Below, in pieces: positions 1-22,486 of a stretch of 64,000 nt of DNA. The position numbers and the translations under genes were made by a program. Source of the DNA: Chromera velia (Eukaryota; Sar; Chromeraceae); contig JAHBMJ010005731.1 in the NCBI GenBank assembly GCA_018398765.1, positions 1 through 64,000 of the forward strand, given 5' to 3'. The notes under the pieces are model-generated. The model saw only the letters and a program-made list of their open reading frames with translations. It ran no database searches and was not told the origin of the DNA. How positions within the stretch are numbered: the stretch's first letter is position 1; every line of letters starts with the position of its first letter.

Positions 1-1109
1 GACCAACTTTCCGAGAAACGCCGCCCAGAGAGAGAGTCAGTCGCTCCAAGTAACCTGCAGAGATGGCAGAGACGGCAAAGACGTTTATTTAAAAGAAAAA
101 AGAAATCAAAGTCACACAGCTCACGACGCCCTGGCCCTTGAATTGTGACCAAATGGGCGTATACCACCCTAACGTACCTATAGACAAACACCTGCCGACA
201 CCCACTGACTCATACACAGACAAACACCATGTCACCCTTTGCTCTTATATTTTGTGCAATTGTTGCACTTCTGTTGTCGATGCGCACGCGCGTGATGAGA
301 GCGCTTACACCGCTTTCAGATAGGGCCTCACCTGGAGCTGAGCATTTTTTTTTTATAAAAAAAAAAAGAATTGAAAAATAAAAAAGAAAACTATACAGAT
401 TCATCCATACAGATCAATCGATGCAAAGGGTGGTTGAATGGTCACAATTCAAAGGCCAGGGCTTATATATATATATTGAGTTTTTTTATACTATATTTAT
501 ATATATATATATGTATATATATATGTCTAACCTGCATTATACTGTGATTCATACATTCATGCACATTCTAGTTCAAAGTCAACTTACTGTGCAAAATATT
601 TTATGAGACTCACATGTCATTCATTGTTATCATTGTGCGCGGTTATGTCCCTAACTATGTCTATTTGTCTAGTTATCTGTTGCCAGAGTTAGCAGGGCGG
701 GGCCTAAGCTCTGCACTCCATTCTAGACTCCATTAAAAAAAAAAAAAGTTTCCAATCTTTTATTTTTTTTTTATTTATCAACTCAGATTCAACTGAAAAA
801 TATCTAGTTTTCAACGTAACACCCCGTACAATACTGCAACAGTTGAACAATTAACAGTTGTTTACCTATGGAATGTCATGATAAATAAAAAAAAATCCAT
901 TAAAAAAAATTTTTTTTCTCTTCTTTTTTTTTTTTTATGTAGTGCGGAGCATACGTGCATAGGTAATTACTAGAATATCTGTAAGACTGTAACGTTTAAA
1001 AAATAGTAAAACACTATAAAATACTTAAATTTATAGACTTAATTAAATATATCATTGAAGTAAAATATAATAGAAGATGATTAAAAATGTAGTATTACAC
1101 TAAAGTAAC

Positions 1110-1186
1110 AATCTGCCTTGCATGTTGTGACTTGCCGATTGTGAGACGCCTAGCATCGGCCGATGGCGACGGCGTATGATGATGAT
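1110..1186 (+). repeat. Dispersed repeat, copy 1 of a pair with 23446-23522
   Basis: About 77 bases running from AATCTGCCTTGCATG to a (GAT)n end match a second copy at 23446-23522 in the same orientation. The shared blocks include GACGCCTA, GGCCGATGGCGA and GGCGTATGATGATGAT. Both copies lie in AT-rich intergenic blocks. There is no coding frame. It may be the remnant of a dispersed element; its identity is unknown. Confidence 0.7.
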
Positions 1187-1377
1187 CTGGTGTGCATGAT
1201 ATCAGATTTCTGAGCTAGCTCATACGCTTAGTCTCCACCGCTATAGCTCATACAAGTGCCCTCGCGGGGACCCCCCCTCCGGATGGACTCGGAAGCGTGT
1301 TGATACAGAAAGGAAGGGGAAAGCGGGCTCATGAGATTGTTTCACCCCCCATACCCCCACCCTTCTTATCTCTTTCG

Positions 1378-1429
1378 TGTGTGTGTGTGTGTCTGCGTGT
1401 GTCTGTATGTCTCTCTCTCTCTCTCTCTC

Positions 1430-1488
<59 letters not shown>

Positions 1489-1490
1489 TC
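1378..1490 (+). repeat. (TG)n/(TC)n microsatellite
   Basis: An almost pure TG dinucleotide tract is interrupted by a TC tract at about 1411-1430 and runs to about 1488. Open frames crossing it translate to Cys-Val repeats and are artefacts. Confidence 0.9.
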
Positions 1491-1991
1491 GATCTATCAG
1501 GCATGCGCGCGCTCGTTCTCTCACTCTCTCTAGGACTACACCCCCAACCTCCCATCAGTCTTCTCTTTCTTTCATTTTGTTTGACGCTCTCCCTCGATCA
1601 TGACCGAACGTTCCTCCCTCCAACGACCACATGCAGTCTGTCTACATCTTCCTCTCTCGATCGTCCTCTATCGATTCTCCCCCCCTACTTCTCCCTCCAC
1701 GTTCTTCCCTTAATTCGCTCGTGCAGATCGATGGATGCTACCTCTCTTTGCATGATCGATGTATGGACTGATTCTTCCTGCGTCTGCATGTTCTGCTTCT
1801 TCTTTTCCTCGCACCATCTATCGAGAGAGAGAAGCATGGGAAGAACTGTAGCGAAAGTAGAGAAAGCAAGAACGATAGAGAGGAAAGAGAAAGAGGGAGC
1901 AAAGAACATGCGAACTTAGTGATAAACAAATGGAAGGAACGGGTATACGTCCGGAGAGAGAAAAAAAGCGCGCTGATCGATGCTCCTCCTC

Positions 1992-4538
1992 TTACACCCT
2001 CCTTCCACATTGTCCCTTTCTCGTGTGTACGTGCATCCTTCTGTAGATGAGCGAATCAGAACCCTCCTCCTGCTCGATCTCCTCCCAATCCCCTTCCTCC
2101 TCGTCAGCCTCTCCGTTCTCCTCCTGCTCCTCAGAGTCAGCCTCTCCGTTCTCCTCCTGCTCCTCAGAGTCAGCGGCTTCGTTCTCCTCCTGCTCCTCAG
2201 AGTCAGCCTCTCCGTTCTCCTCCTGCTCCTCCTCGTCAGCCTCTCTGTTCTCCTCCTGCTCCTCAGAGTCAGCGGCTTCGTTCTCCTCCTGCTCCTCAGA
2301 GTCAGCCTCTCCGTTCTCCTCCTGCTCCTCAGAGTCAGCCTCTCCGTCCTCCTCCTGCTCCTCAGAGTCAGCGGCTTCGTGCTCGAGGGATGGCGGGAGA
2401 GTCACTTTGGGAAGCGGCAGCTGTCTGAAGGCACGCAAACGAGTTGGAAGGAGACGAGGAGGACGGAGGGGAAGAGAAATATGGAGAAACCCCCCACCCA
2501 GGGGCCATAAAGGGGGGCCAGAGGAACGGAGACATAAATCCATCCCGGGGGGGGAACGCAGGGAAGGAACGCAGGGAAGGGGGCAATCATGCCATGGGCG
2601 AGAGCGGGTGGCACTGCAGCGTTTTGGTCCAGCGGGCCCCCAGTGGCCTGCTGCTGCGGCTGCGGTGGAGTTTGAGATGCCCTCTTCGGAATTCTTCCCT
2701 CAATGACATCCGTCGCCTTCTTCCTGTTCAGAAGCTTTCTCGAGGGGCTCTCTTTCTGGAAAAAGGACGTTGCCTTCAGATTTGACGGCTCTGCGAACAC
2801 CACCTTTTTCTTCTTCTTCTGCCCCGCCTCCTCCTCAGCTGCCCCACACGAGCTCGATGGCCTCTTCACGCTCGACCGTTGTGGCACGTCGCGGGCGCAC
2901 CCCTTGCAGTCTGTCCACCGAAGTCCGTGCTCACACATGGAACTGCCTCCGCACTTCTTGCAGTAATGGAAGTGTGTGCCGTGCTTGCAGATCGCGCAGA
3001 CCCCCGCGAGTGGACCACACATTTCGCAGGCTGCTCTCTCTCTTCCGTGTTCACAGAGAAAGTAACTGCCACCGCACACTTTGTACAGGCGGCGCTCTTT
3101 CCCGTGAAGACACAAACCCCGTCTCGCCCCTTTCCCATTCCCCCCACCCGAAGAGGAAGAACTTGCCGAAGAAGCCTCTTCCTCCTCAGACTCCTCTGGT
3201 TCGCGGTCTGCTGGCAGTGCCCCTACGGGAGGAGACTCCCCCGACTCCTCCAGGACCGTCCCTTCGCGCTCTGGGGAGACAGCACAGGGTAGAAAGACAG
3301 CGGCAGAAACAGAGGGATCTCCTGCGGATGGCTGTGATGGAGCTGATGGACAGAGGGGTTCAACTTGGCTGACTGTCTGAAGAAGACTTTTTGGTTCCCC
3401 CTCCCTCTCCCTCTCGCTCTCGTCGGCACTCGCTCCGCTTCCTCTTGCGGCAGATACCGAGGAAATGGGGCTCTGCGGGGCGCAGTCGGGAAGGAGTCCC
3501 CTGTTGGCTGCTGCTGTTGTTGGGAGGGCCTCAGGCCCTAGGGGGTCTCCCTTCCCCTCATGGGGAGACTCACTCAGCACCAGAATATAAAAACAATTAA
3601 TGAAAACCGGAAGGAAGGAAGCAAACACGCAACCCAAGCATCTAAGATCCGAGCTGCATTTTTCACCTGGACCACCGACTGACTGATTGAAAAACTGACT
3701 GACGCACGCACGCACGCACGGACGGACGCGGACGGAAGAGATACGCCATGTCATCGAGGCGTGGCAGTCCAGGCACTCACCGCTGAGGTCTTCATGTCCA
3801 TGTCGAGCGGGTCAGAGGAAGAGCTCCCCTCGCCCTCCACACCTCCCCCCTCTCCCGCTCCTTCCCCAGCCTCTCGTTGAAACTCCGCGATGTGGGCGTC
3901 TATGACTGCTTGCCGCTGCTTTTGGATGCGCTGCAGCCAGTGCATGTGTGTAAATATCCTTGTGATCAAATCGTACCCGCATGCTCAATCAGGCAGGCTG
4001 ATTCATTCACTGTCTCTTCACTCTTGAAGAGAGCGGATGAAGAGAGTCAGAACAACTAGAGGGGCCGGGGAACGGACACACAAAGGAAAGAGAAGAGCTC
4101 AAAGGCTTTATTCCTTCATTCTGCGTGTACGCTTGAACGTGCGTGCTTTTCCCTCTATCCGTCCCCGTGTGTCAACTTCTGTCTCTCTCTCTTTGAAGAA
4201 AACTAGAAAAACCACATGTTTTTGTTTGCCATTTGTCCGTCTCCGTGCATTGACGCCTATCTCTGACTTTCTCTCTCATGCCGTCTCATGCACTCTTGCT
4301 CTTTCTGTGCCCCCTCTTCCTTCCCATGCAGATCGAGAGATGAGTGACTGACGCTGTGCAGATTTTCGTATCCCGCCACATTGTGCCCCCACGCGTAGTT
4401 CTGTCCATACACTCTCTCCGGGTCCCTGACCAGAATGATTTCCTCGAGAGGGTATTTCTGTGGAATTAATTCATCGGCAGGCAGGCAAACAGGAAAAGAA
4501 TGATGGATGCAAAGTTGGTGGAGAAGGGAGAAAACCAT
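1992..4538 (-). CDS. Orphan protein with CxHG zinc-ribbon-like repeats and acidic C-terminal repeats
   Basis: Minus-strand model, four exons: 4538-4353, 3930-3781, about 3568-2498, 2420-1992 (about 611 aa). Junctions 4353/3930 (GTCAGT...CTGCAG), 3781 (GTGAGT donor) and 2498/2420 are phase-compatible. The acceptor near 3568 is one of several possibilities, and the start could lie further upstream, because 4457 also follows an acceptor-like CACAG. The third exon encodes an acidic Ser-rich stretch and then about 70 residues with repeated C-x-H-G and C-x2-C units (LCLHGKERR, LCEHGRERAACEMCG, ICKHGTHFHYCKKCGG, MCEHGLRWTDCKGC), which looks like a Cys/His metal-binding array seen in scattered protist proteins. 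A basic KKKKK stretch follows. The last exon is about ten copies of an 11-residue Glu-rich unit. The first exons (PLEEIILVRDPERVYGQNYAW) match nothing I recognise. Metal binding is an inference from residue pattern only; no function is proposed. Confidence 0.6.
2047..2385 (-). repeat. Coding minisatellite, about 33-bp unit
   Basis: Roughly ten tandem copies of a 33-base unit encode, on the minus strand, variants of SEEQEENGEAD. The unit stays in frame across its copies, and the same tract read on the plus strand gives a Ser-rich open frame (2047-2706). The acidic minus-strand reading is preferred because it connects in phase to the CxHG exon at 2498. Confidence 0.75.
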
Positions 4539-4934
4539 GCTGCAACAGAAAGAGAGAATTCACAAAGAGGAAGGAAGATGAGGCCAGTGCATTCATTCAT
4601 ATGATCTGTTTTGCGTGTTTTGGTGAATTCAATTTAACCCACCTCTCCGTTGCAGTCGTGCAAACAAACAGTCATACACACGAATCGACAAGCGAAAAGT
4701 CATACACACGAACGGGCAAAGGACATCTGCATGCACGCCTTGCCCAGACATTCACACACAGAAACGCACAGAAATGTATTTGTACAATTGTGCGATTCTG
4801 ACACTGCACAATACGCACCGTCAGACACATCGATCTATACGATGCAATGTACGTAATGTCACGGTATCACGGTATATCAATACAAAGACATCACTCCCGG
4901 AATGTTGTCTCTTTGAGGAATGCTGTAGAGGTTA

Positions 4935-5022
4935 ATGGCCCCGGAAAGCGTAGCGTGGGGCACTTACCATTTGCATTAATTTTCTAAGTGCCCCATGCAC
5001 GCGCTACGCTTTCCGGGGCCAT
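4935..5022. repeat. Inverted repeat (hairpin) between divergent genes
   Basis: The left arm 4935-4966 and right arm 4985-5022 are reverse complements, differing only by a 6-base insertion in the right arm; the loop is 18 bases. The arms carry GGCCCCGGAAAGCGTAGCG and its complement. The element lies between the minus-strand gene ending at 4538 and the plus-strand gene starting at 5307. A related single arm occurs at 28875-28903. It could be a small non-autonomous element or a structured regulatory region. Confidence 0.8.
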
Positions 5023-5306
5023 GCATACGCCGGCCGTCTCCTACAACTGAGTCCAGCTAGGGCTCCTCGTATTAATGCTAGCCGGCCGCGATGTCCTATT
5101 CTCTTTTCGCCTCCTAGGTTGTCCAAGTGCATCGTTCGTGCACATGCGTCTCACTTTTCTCTCCCATTTGCTCTGCTTGCGAGGACCTACTAACAAAGAC
5201 AACCTGAAGGTATAAAGTGTCGAAGGCTTGTACGAGATTTTAACTGGCCAGCTTCCTGTCGGCTGTGACTCTGATTGAAGGAAACGAGTCCCTAGCAAGT
5301 ACAGCG

Positions 5307-7400
5307 ATGGCGACCCATGACGAGAGAGTGAGCACCTCCATAGTGCTCTTCCCTTTGGTATCGTACAAACAGACCAAGTCCATGCCCTTGCTTTACATGA
5401 ACCTCACGCTCCAGGTAAGTAAGCACACTTCCACCCTTTTTCGCAGCAACTACATGCCTGTCGACCGTGCATGCACTGATGCCCCCCTGCGAGCTGCGTA
5501 CCTGCAGGTTCTCTTCCCCCTTCCTGAGCCCACGACCAAGCACCTCCGGTGGCTAGAGAAGACAGTGTGGAAGCTTGCGCAGGAGTGCATTCCCTCTTCC
5601 TTTTCTGTTGCCGCCAGCACGATCACCATCTTCGTGGTCACCCGAATGAACCCCGAGTGGGGCCGCCCCGTCTCCTGGTTGAACTTGAGGGAAAAGCTTG
5701 CCACTGAGAAGAAGTACCTCGAGGAGCGCGACTGGCCCCTAGTCGAGAAGCACTTCCTAGTCACCTGCGCCTTCCACAACGGTTTTGACCCCAAAAAACA
5801 CGTCAAGAAAACCGCACCCCACTGGTTCGCAGTACAGCCCGAGTCTCTGAAGCTGCACCTGGAGGAAGAAATCTCGGGGCATGAGTGTCACGTCAGGATG
5901 GCAGAGCAGATCGAAAGTCTCTGGACTGACCGTAGGTTCAGGTTGCGGTTGGACTTCAACCTGACGCACGCACTGTATCTGAATTCAGAGCTGGGTCTGA
6001 CATCGCCAGGGATTAGTGATTTGAAGGCCCTGATTATCAGCCGCACAGACCTCAGAGAGTACGCAGGTGGCCTGAGAGGGAAGAGGGAGAAGGAAAAGGA
6101 GATTCAGCGGGCTGCAAACAGCAGCATTGCCCCCATATTCTCTTCCTCTCCCTCAGGTTCCTCTGCAGGCTCTTCCTCTGCCTCTGTGCCCTGCAAGGTC
6201 CCCACCGACCCCGCAGACGAAGTTGCATTGCTGAAGACGATTAGGGATTTGGTACGGAAGTTGTGGATCGAATTTGAATCCCTGGAACAGGACAGCCTCT
6301 GTCCTGCTACCGCTGTAGAAGACACACTTGAGCAGACACACTCAAGCACTCTGACGCAAGCATGCAGAGGTGGGGGGGCAGACTCCGGCAGCAGCAGCAA
6401 CAGTCACAGGGGGTCGTCTGTGATTCCCCACTCAGAGCATTCCCACCCATCTTGTTCCTCATATCCGACTGCTGTGAGAATTCAGACAACAAAAGAAAGG
6501 GGGCAGACGAAAGGGGATGGGGTAAACGGGTTTTCAGCTTCTTTGTCTCTGTCGCTTGCTTCCCCCACGAATTCAAAAAAATGCATGGAGACAGAGAGAG
6601 AGAAGGGGGCAGGGGCATTTCCCTCCCTTAGCCCGAAAGCTTCCTCCTCCGCCTCCACCTCCGGCCGTTCTGCTGCCGGAAATGCGAATGAGAAAACGAA
6701 CAGACTGCGCGTTCTCGATTCTGTCTCCAACTCCACCTCTAGGCCGGTCTCTGCGTCTGTCTCTGCTCGGGGGGGAGTAAGAGAAAGAGAAAGAGAAAGA
6801 GAAGGAGGCCAAGAGGAGGACAACGGCGGCTCGGTTGACTCAGCAGGCAGCAGGTGCCTTGCCAATGGCTCTGCCTCGTCTTCTGCTCAAGTCTCCGCAT
6901 GCACTGCTGCTGCCTGCAGAGAGGCGGCAGCAGCAGTAAAAAAGAACAGTCGCAGCAGTCGAACCTCGCAGCAGGGCCCCACTGCCACACCAGGCAGCGT
7001 CTCCATTGTCTCCTCGCCCACAGCCGCCCTTGGCGGGGGCAGCCGTGCTAATGGCGCAAGGAAGTCTTCCCGTGGTCCTGCAAACACAGCAGAGGGAGGA
7101 GGAGAGGGAGAGAAGGAGCCGGAACTCGAGAAACCGGGCACTACTCCCGCCCCGTCCTCGTCGTCTGTCACGAACAAAAGAAAAAAAGGAAAAAGCAGAA
7201 GGGGAGTCATGGATGGAGAGAAAGAGAAAGAGAAATCACCTAGGGACAGGGACAAGGACAGGGAGAGAAGGAAAGGGAAAGGGGAACGGATCCACGATGA
7301 GTCAGGAGAAGAACAAGAAAGCCGAGACAGAGATGAAGACCGGCTGCCGGAGCCTTCGGTGGGGGGGGAGTATTTCTCTATCATGGATGAGTTAGAATGA
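5307..7400 (+). CDS. Orphan protein with globular N-terminus and low-complexity Ser/Lys/Glu tail
   Basis: The ATG at 5307 opens a long frame that ends at 7400 (697 aa unspliced). A candidate 93-base intron, 5415-5507, begins GTAAGTAAG and ends CCTGCAG; its length is a multiple of three with no stop, so both the spliced (666 aa) and retained forms are in frame. Residues up to about 260 look globular, with well-spaced Trp and Tyr (KHLRWLEKTVWKLAQE, TRMNPEWGRPVSWLNLREK, EERDWPLVEKHFL, CAFHNGFDPKKH). The rest is Ser-, Arg- and Glu-rich low complexity with KEKEKEK and RDRDKDRERRKGKG runs. I see no signal peptide, membrane segment or catalytic motif that I recognise. The in-frame GTG further upstream at 5265 was not used because eukaryotic initiation at the ATG is more likely. 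Confidence 0.65.
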   Translation: MATHDERVSTSIVLFPLVSYKQTKSMPLLYMNLTLQVSKHTSTLFRSNYMPVDRACTDAPLRAAYLQVLFPLPEPTTKHLRWLEKTVWKLAQECIPSSFSVAASTITIFVVTRMNPEWGRPVSWLNLREKLATEKKYLEERDWPLVEKHFLVTCAFHNGFDPKKHVKKTAPHWFAVQPESLKLHLEEEISGHECHVRMAEQIESLWTDRRFRLRLDFNLTHALYLNSELGLTSPGISDLKALIISRTDLREYAGGLRGKREKEKEIQRAANSSIAPIFSSSPSGSSAGSSSASVPCKVPTDPADEVALLKTIRDLVRKLWIEFESLEQDSLCPATAVEDTLEQTHSSTLTQACRGGGADSGSSSNSHRGSSVIPHSEHSHPSCSSYPTAVRIQTTKERGQTKGDGVNGFSASLSLSLASPTNSKKCMETEREKGAGAFPSLSPKASSSASTSGRSAAGNANEKTNRLRVLDSVSNSTSRPVSASVSARGGVREREREREGGQEEDNGGSVDSAGSRCLANGSASSSAQVSACTAAACREAAAAVKKNSRSSRTSQQGPTATPGSVSIVSSPTAALGGGSRANGARKSSRGPANTAEGGGEGEKEPELEKPGTTPAPSSSSVTNKRKKGKSRRGVMDGEKEKEKSPRDRDKDRERRKGKGERIHDESGEEQESRDRDEDRLPEPSVGGEYFSIMDELE

Positions 7401-7969
7401 ATGGGTGAGTGAGTGAGTCAGTGAATGCGTGAATGCATGCGTGAATGAATTAGCAGAGAAAGTCAAAGGGAAGTATTGCATGAGCCAGTGAGTGCCTGAG
7501 TGAGGGAATTTGTTTGCGTTTTGTTTCCTTTTCTGCCTGCGTATGTGCACACAGCTCTCTCTGGATGTGCGTGTGTGTGTTCATCCATCTGAAAGTGTTT
7601 GAACAAATCAGTAAGTGCGCGCAAATGGAGTGAGAGGGGTGTTACAGGTTCTGCATGGGTCCGCTTTGCTTGGCGGCCTCCAAAACACCCCATGCATGCA
7701 CTGCGTTCCCTCCTCCTCTCTTCATCGACGCTGCTGGGCTGTCTCTCTTTCGGGAGCCTGCCTTTTAAAGTCAAGTGGGGGGGCCCCCGACTCTCTCTGG
7801 ATACAGAGGCGAGGCGAAGTCCTTTTGGTCTCTTTTGGCTGCGCGTGTTGTGTTGCAGAGGAACAAAGCAGGCAGGCAGGAAGTGAAAGTAACGAAGGAA
7901 GGCAGAAAGGAAACCAACCAATGGTGGCCGCGATTCCCTCCAAAGATTCGCTTCCTTCTAGCTCTTCCT

Positions 7970-8165
7970 TCCTTGATGTTCTTTTTCTCGCATCGTTCCT
8001 TCCTTCCTTCCTTGATGTTCTTTCTCTCGCATCGTTCCTTCTAGCTCTTCCTTCCTTGATGTTCTTTTTCTCGCATCGTTCCTTCCTTCCTTCCTTCCTT
8101 GATGTTCTTTCTCTCGCATCGTTCCTTCCTTCCTTCCTTGATGTTCTTTCTCTCGCATCCTTCCT
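7970..8165 (+). repeat. Minisatellite, about 40-bp CTTCCTT/GATGTTCTTT unit
   Basis: About five copies of a unit combine a CTTCCTTCC tract with TTGATGTTCTTTCTCTCGCA and TCGTTCC. Copies differ by the number of CTTC units and by occasional TCTAGCTC inserts. There is no coding significance. Confidence 0.8.
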
Positions 8166-8524
8166 TCCTTCCACTTGTACATTCAAACCTGATCTTCCTT
8201 CCTGTCGGGTGAACGAACGAAAGAACACACAGACACTCCCTGCAGGAGAAAAGGAGATCGAATTTAGGAGAGGAAGGGGAGGCATGCAGAGAGACAGGCA
8301 GGGAGAGGGGGGGGGGGTTTGTCTTTTCTTTCGGTCAAATACCCACACGCACTGTTTGTTGCAGCGTCTTGCCTGCCAGAGACCGAAAGAAAAACGCGTG
8401 TGAGTGAGTGGGTCCTTCTTTGTGAAAGCGTAGTCGACTGATTGCCCTTCCAGGCGCACGCCTGCCTTTGCATTCCTGCCAAGTCAGTCAAACCCCAATA
8501 CAACCTCAACAAGTAGGCAGACAG

Positions 8525-8525
<1 letters not shown>

Positions 8526-8575
<50 letters not shown>

Positions 8576-8729
8576 GAGAGAAGGGGGAGAAGTCTGCGTG
8601 CGGGGGGGAGGTTCCTGCATGCCTCTCTGTATGCCTAGCTGGCAGGGTGGAGGGGAGGAATTGGGGGGGCAGGATGGAGGGGATGCGTGTGTGCATACTC
8701 AAAACTTCTAGAAAGACGGCATACAGTGC

Positions 8730-8770
<41 letters not shown>

Positions 8771-9147
8771 TGTGTATGTGTGTGTGTGTGTGTGTGTGTC
8801 ATGGATGGTGTTCTCGTGACGGAACGATTTTCGTTTCGGTCTTTCCCTCGACTTTCTTTCTTTCTTTCTTTCTTTTTTTCTTTCTTTCTTTCCCTCTGTC
8901 TCGCCCTCTCTGTTTCCTTCCTTCCTTCCTTCCTTCCTTCCTTTCTTTATTTATTTATTTATTTATTTCTTTTCTTTCTTTCTTTCCCTCTCTCTCGCCC
9001 TCTCTGTTTCCTTCCTTCTTTCCTTCCTTCCTTCCTTCCTTCCTTCGATCCTTCCTTTCTTTCTTTCTTTCTTTCTTTCTTTCTCTCTTTCTTTCTTTCT
9101 TTCTTTCTTTCCCTCTCTCTCGCCCTCTCTGTTTCCTTCCTTCCTTC

Positions 9148-9178
<31 letters not shown>

Positions 9179-9190
9179 TTTTTCTTTCTT

Positions 9191-9235
<45 letters not shown>
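8526..9235 (+). repeat. Microsatellite cluster (CA)n, (GA)n, (TG)n, (TTTC)n, (TTCC)n
   Basis: A (CA)n then (GA)n tract lies at 8526-8575, a (TG)n tract at 8733-8799, and a long imperfect TTTC/TTCC/TCTC array at 8850-9235. The array contains a higher-order repeat that includes CCCTCTCTCGCCCTCTCTGT three times (near 8905, 8986 and 9112). Confidence 0.85.
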
Positions 9236-9240
<5 letters not shown>

Positions 9241-10849
9241 CCTCTTTTTTTCTTCCTTTGGTCCGTTGTCTTTGCCCGTGATTCCTTTCTTTACATTCTT
9301 TCCTTAGGGCTTGCGCAATCGTACACGTGTTCCCAGTTCAGCTTGGGCGCCTGCTCCAGCCTTCCTTCCTTTCCGTGCGTTCATCCGGGAGTCCGTCGGT
9401 CAGTGCGTTTTTCACGTCTACTTACCCTTCAGCGGAAGCAATCGCGCGGGGCCGAAATTTTATTTATGCATCCATTCATCGGTCCTTTTATTTATTTCTC
9501 CCTTTTTCTTCTCTGATCTGTTCTGGTCTGCTGTAGGGTCTCTCTTTAAATCGAAGGAGAAAAGTTTTGATGACTTAATTGGGGGGGGGCAAGACTCAGA
9601 TCTGTAGCACTTGACCTTACCTGACCTCTTTGTACCCGTATACCGTGCAAAACTAAGTGAATCACTGTAAAAGTGCCAATGAATTTAAGCCGTAAATTCA
9701 CATGAATTTAACTAAGTTTTTTTAAGTATACATTTTATGTTTTTTTATCAATGTATTTAAATTTATGTCATAAATTCGAAAATTGATTATATACTCTGCA
9801 TGTTATATCCTTTCTGAGCTTTGCTCCGTTTAGCGTGTGTGTTTAATTAAGACTAAATTGGAGGGGCCGTCTAGTTTTGTAAACCTTAAAATGTCTTATG
9901 GGGCATTATGGAGTTTAGTAGTCTAATAGTAGGAACATAGTAGGTTGTGTGACATGCTGGTAGGCCAGAGTATAAGTGATCCTAAGTGGTCTGGCTTACC
10001 GGCTTTAACCCCAGTAAACTCATTTGTTCATTCAAATGATGTGGACTATCATGTACTGAAACGATTCAGAAAATGTTAGTTCGGGATAAACACACTATGC
10101 CTGGCAACACAATTTGGGAATTCATTTAAATTCACATAAATTCATGCACTGTTCAAATGCCGCGCGGGGTCGCGCGCGCGCCGAGCGAAATCGCGCGCGT
10201 TCGATAATTATTTAATTAATTAATTACGATTTGATGCATGTATTGGCGTACAGAATTAACGTTCCACAAAATTTCACTGCACAACACGCGAAGCTCTTGC
10301 CCTATTGTGGAAAGCTTTTGTCTCACATGCACTAACTGTCCAACCTCTCCAAGAATTCATGGCGCAGTGGAGATCTCATCTGGTTCAATAGACGGTTCTC
10401 CTTTACTCCTTTCATGCCGTTATACATGTGTTGTTTGAAGCAGAGGTGAACGTGCAACGATCAATCCCGAAGAATCATTACATATACATGGAGGGGCACT
10501 CTGCGTAACAAGAAGCGACAGCCTGCAAGTAGAGTTACTCTGCTTCACTCGTAAGAGGCGCCGCAAGAAAAGAAGCAGCAACAGTGAGGAATCTCCGTCG
10601 TCTCGACATTTGAAATGCTCCAAACAACACTTTCCCGCAAGTGTTCTATTCACATCGTGGACTCATCTTCTGTCAAACCACTCAAGCGTCGTGAGTGAGT
10701 AGACTGGAAGGAAAGGGAAGGGAACCAGACGGGGTACATCGACATATTAGAATAGATACGTCGGAGATCGGAAAGAAAATCGATCAAACTTTCTTCAGTC
10801 CCCCGCATTTACGTTCGTGAGGGCTTGCGACTTCAATTAATTTCCCCCC

Positions 10850-22486
<11,637 letters not shown>

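Larger units (their letters stand above)
1..1991. other. Left-edge non-coding region
   Basis: I see no supportable gene here. Positions 1 to about 1250 are AT-rich with homopolymer A and T runs and short TA repeats near 465-520, and every open frame is short. From about 1375 the sequence becomes a pyrimidine and TG-rich microsatellite zone, then a mixed CT-rich stretch up to the end of the minus-strand gene at 1992. The 3' untranslated region of that gene probably lies in 1600-1991, but I see no clear polyadenylation signal that fixes its end. Confidence 0.5.
7401..10849. other. Intergenic region with satellites and an AT-rich block
   Basis: No gene is supported. Positions 7401-7960 hold GTGA/GTCA-like repeats and mixed sequence that is probably the 3' region of the upstream gene. 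Positions 7960-9240 are satellites and microsatellites. Positions 9600-10250 are AT-rich with repeated ATGAATTTAA-like words and end in a CG-rich spot (CGCGCGCGCCGAGCGAAATC near 10170). Positions 10250-10849 are mixed and likely include the promoter and 5' untranslated region of the gene that starts at 10850. Open frames across 8647-9516 are pyrimidine-repeat artefacts. Confidence 0.5.

Noticed and set aside
2047-2706. Plus-strand open frame rich in Ser (MSESEPSSCSISSQ...)
   Set aside because: It is the antisense reading of the acidic minisatellite. The minus-strand reading joins in phase to the CxHG exon, while the plus frame has no supporting exons.
8647-9516. 289-residue plus-strand frame of Phe, Leu and Ser
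   Set aside because: It is a translation of TTTC/TTCC/TG microsatellites with no non-repeat coding signal.
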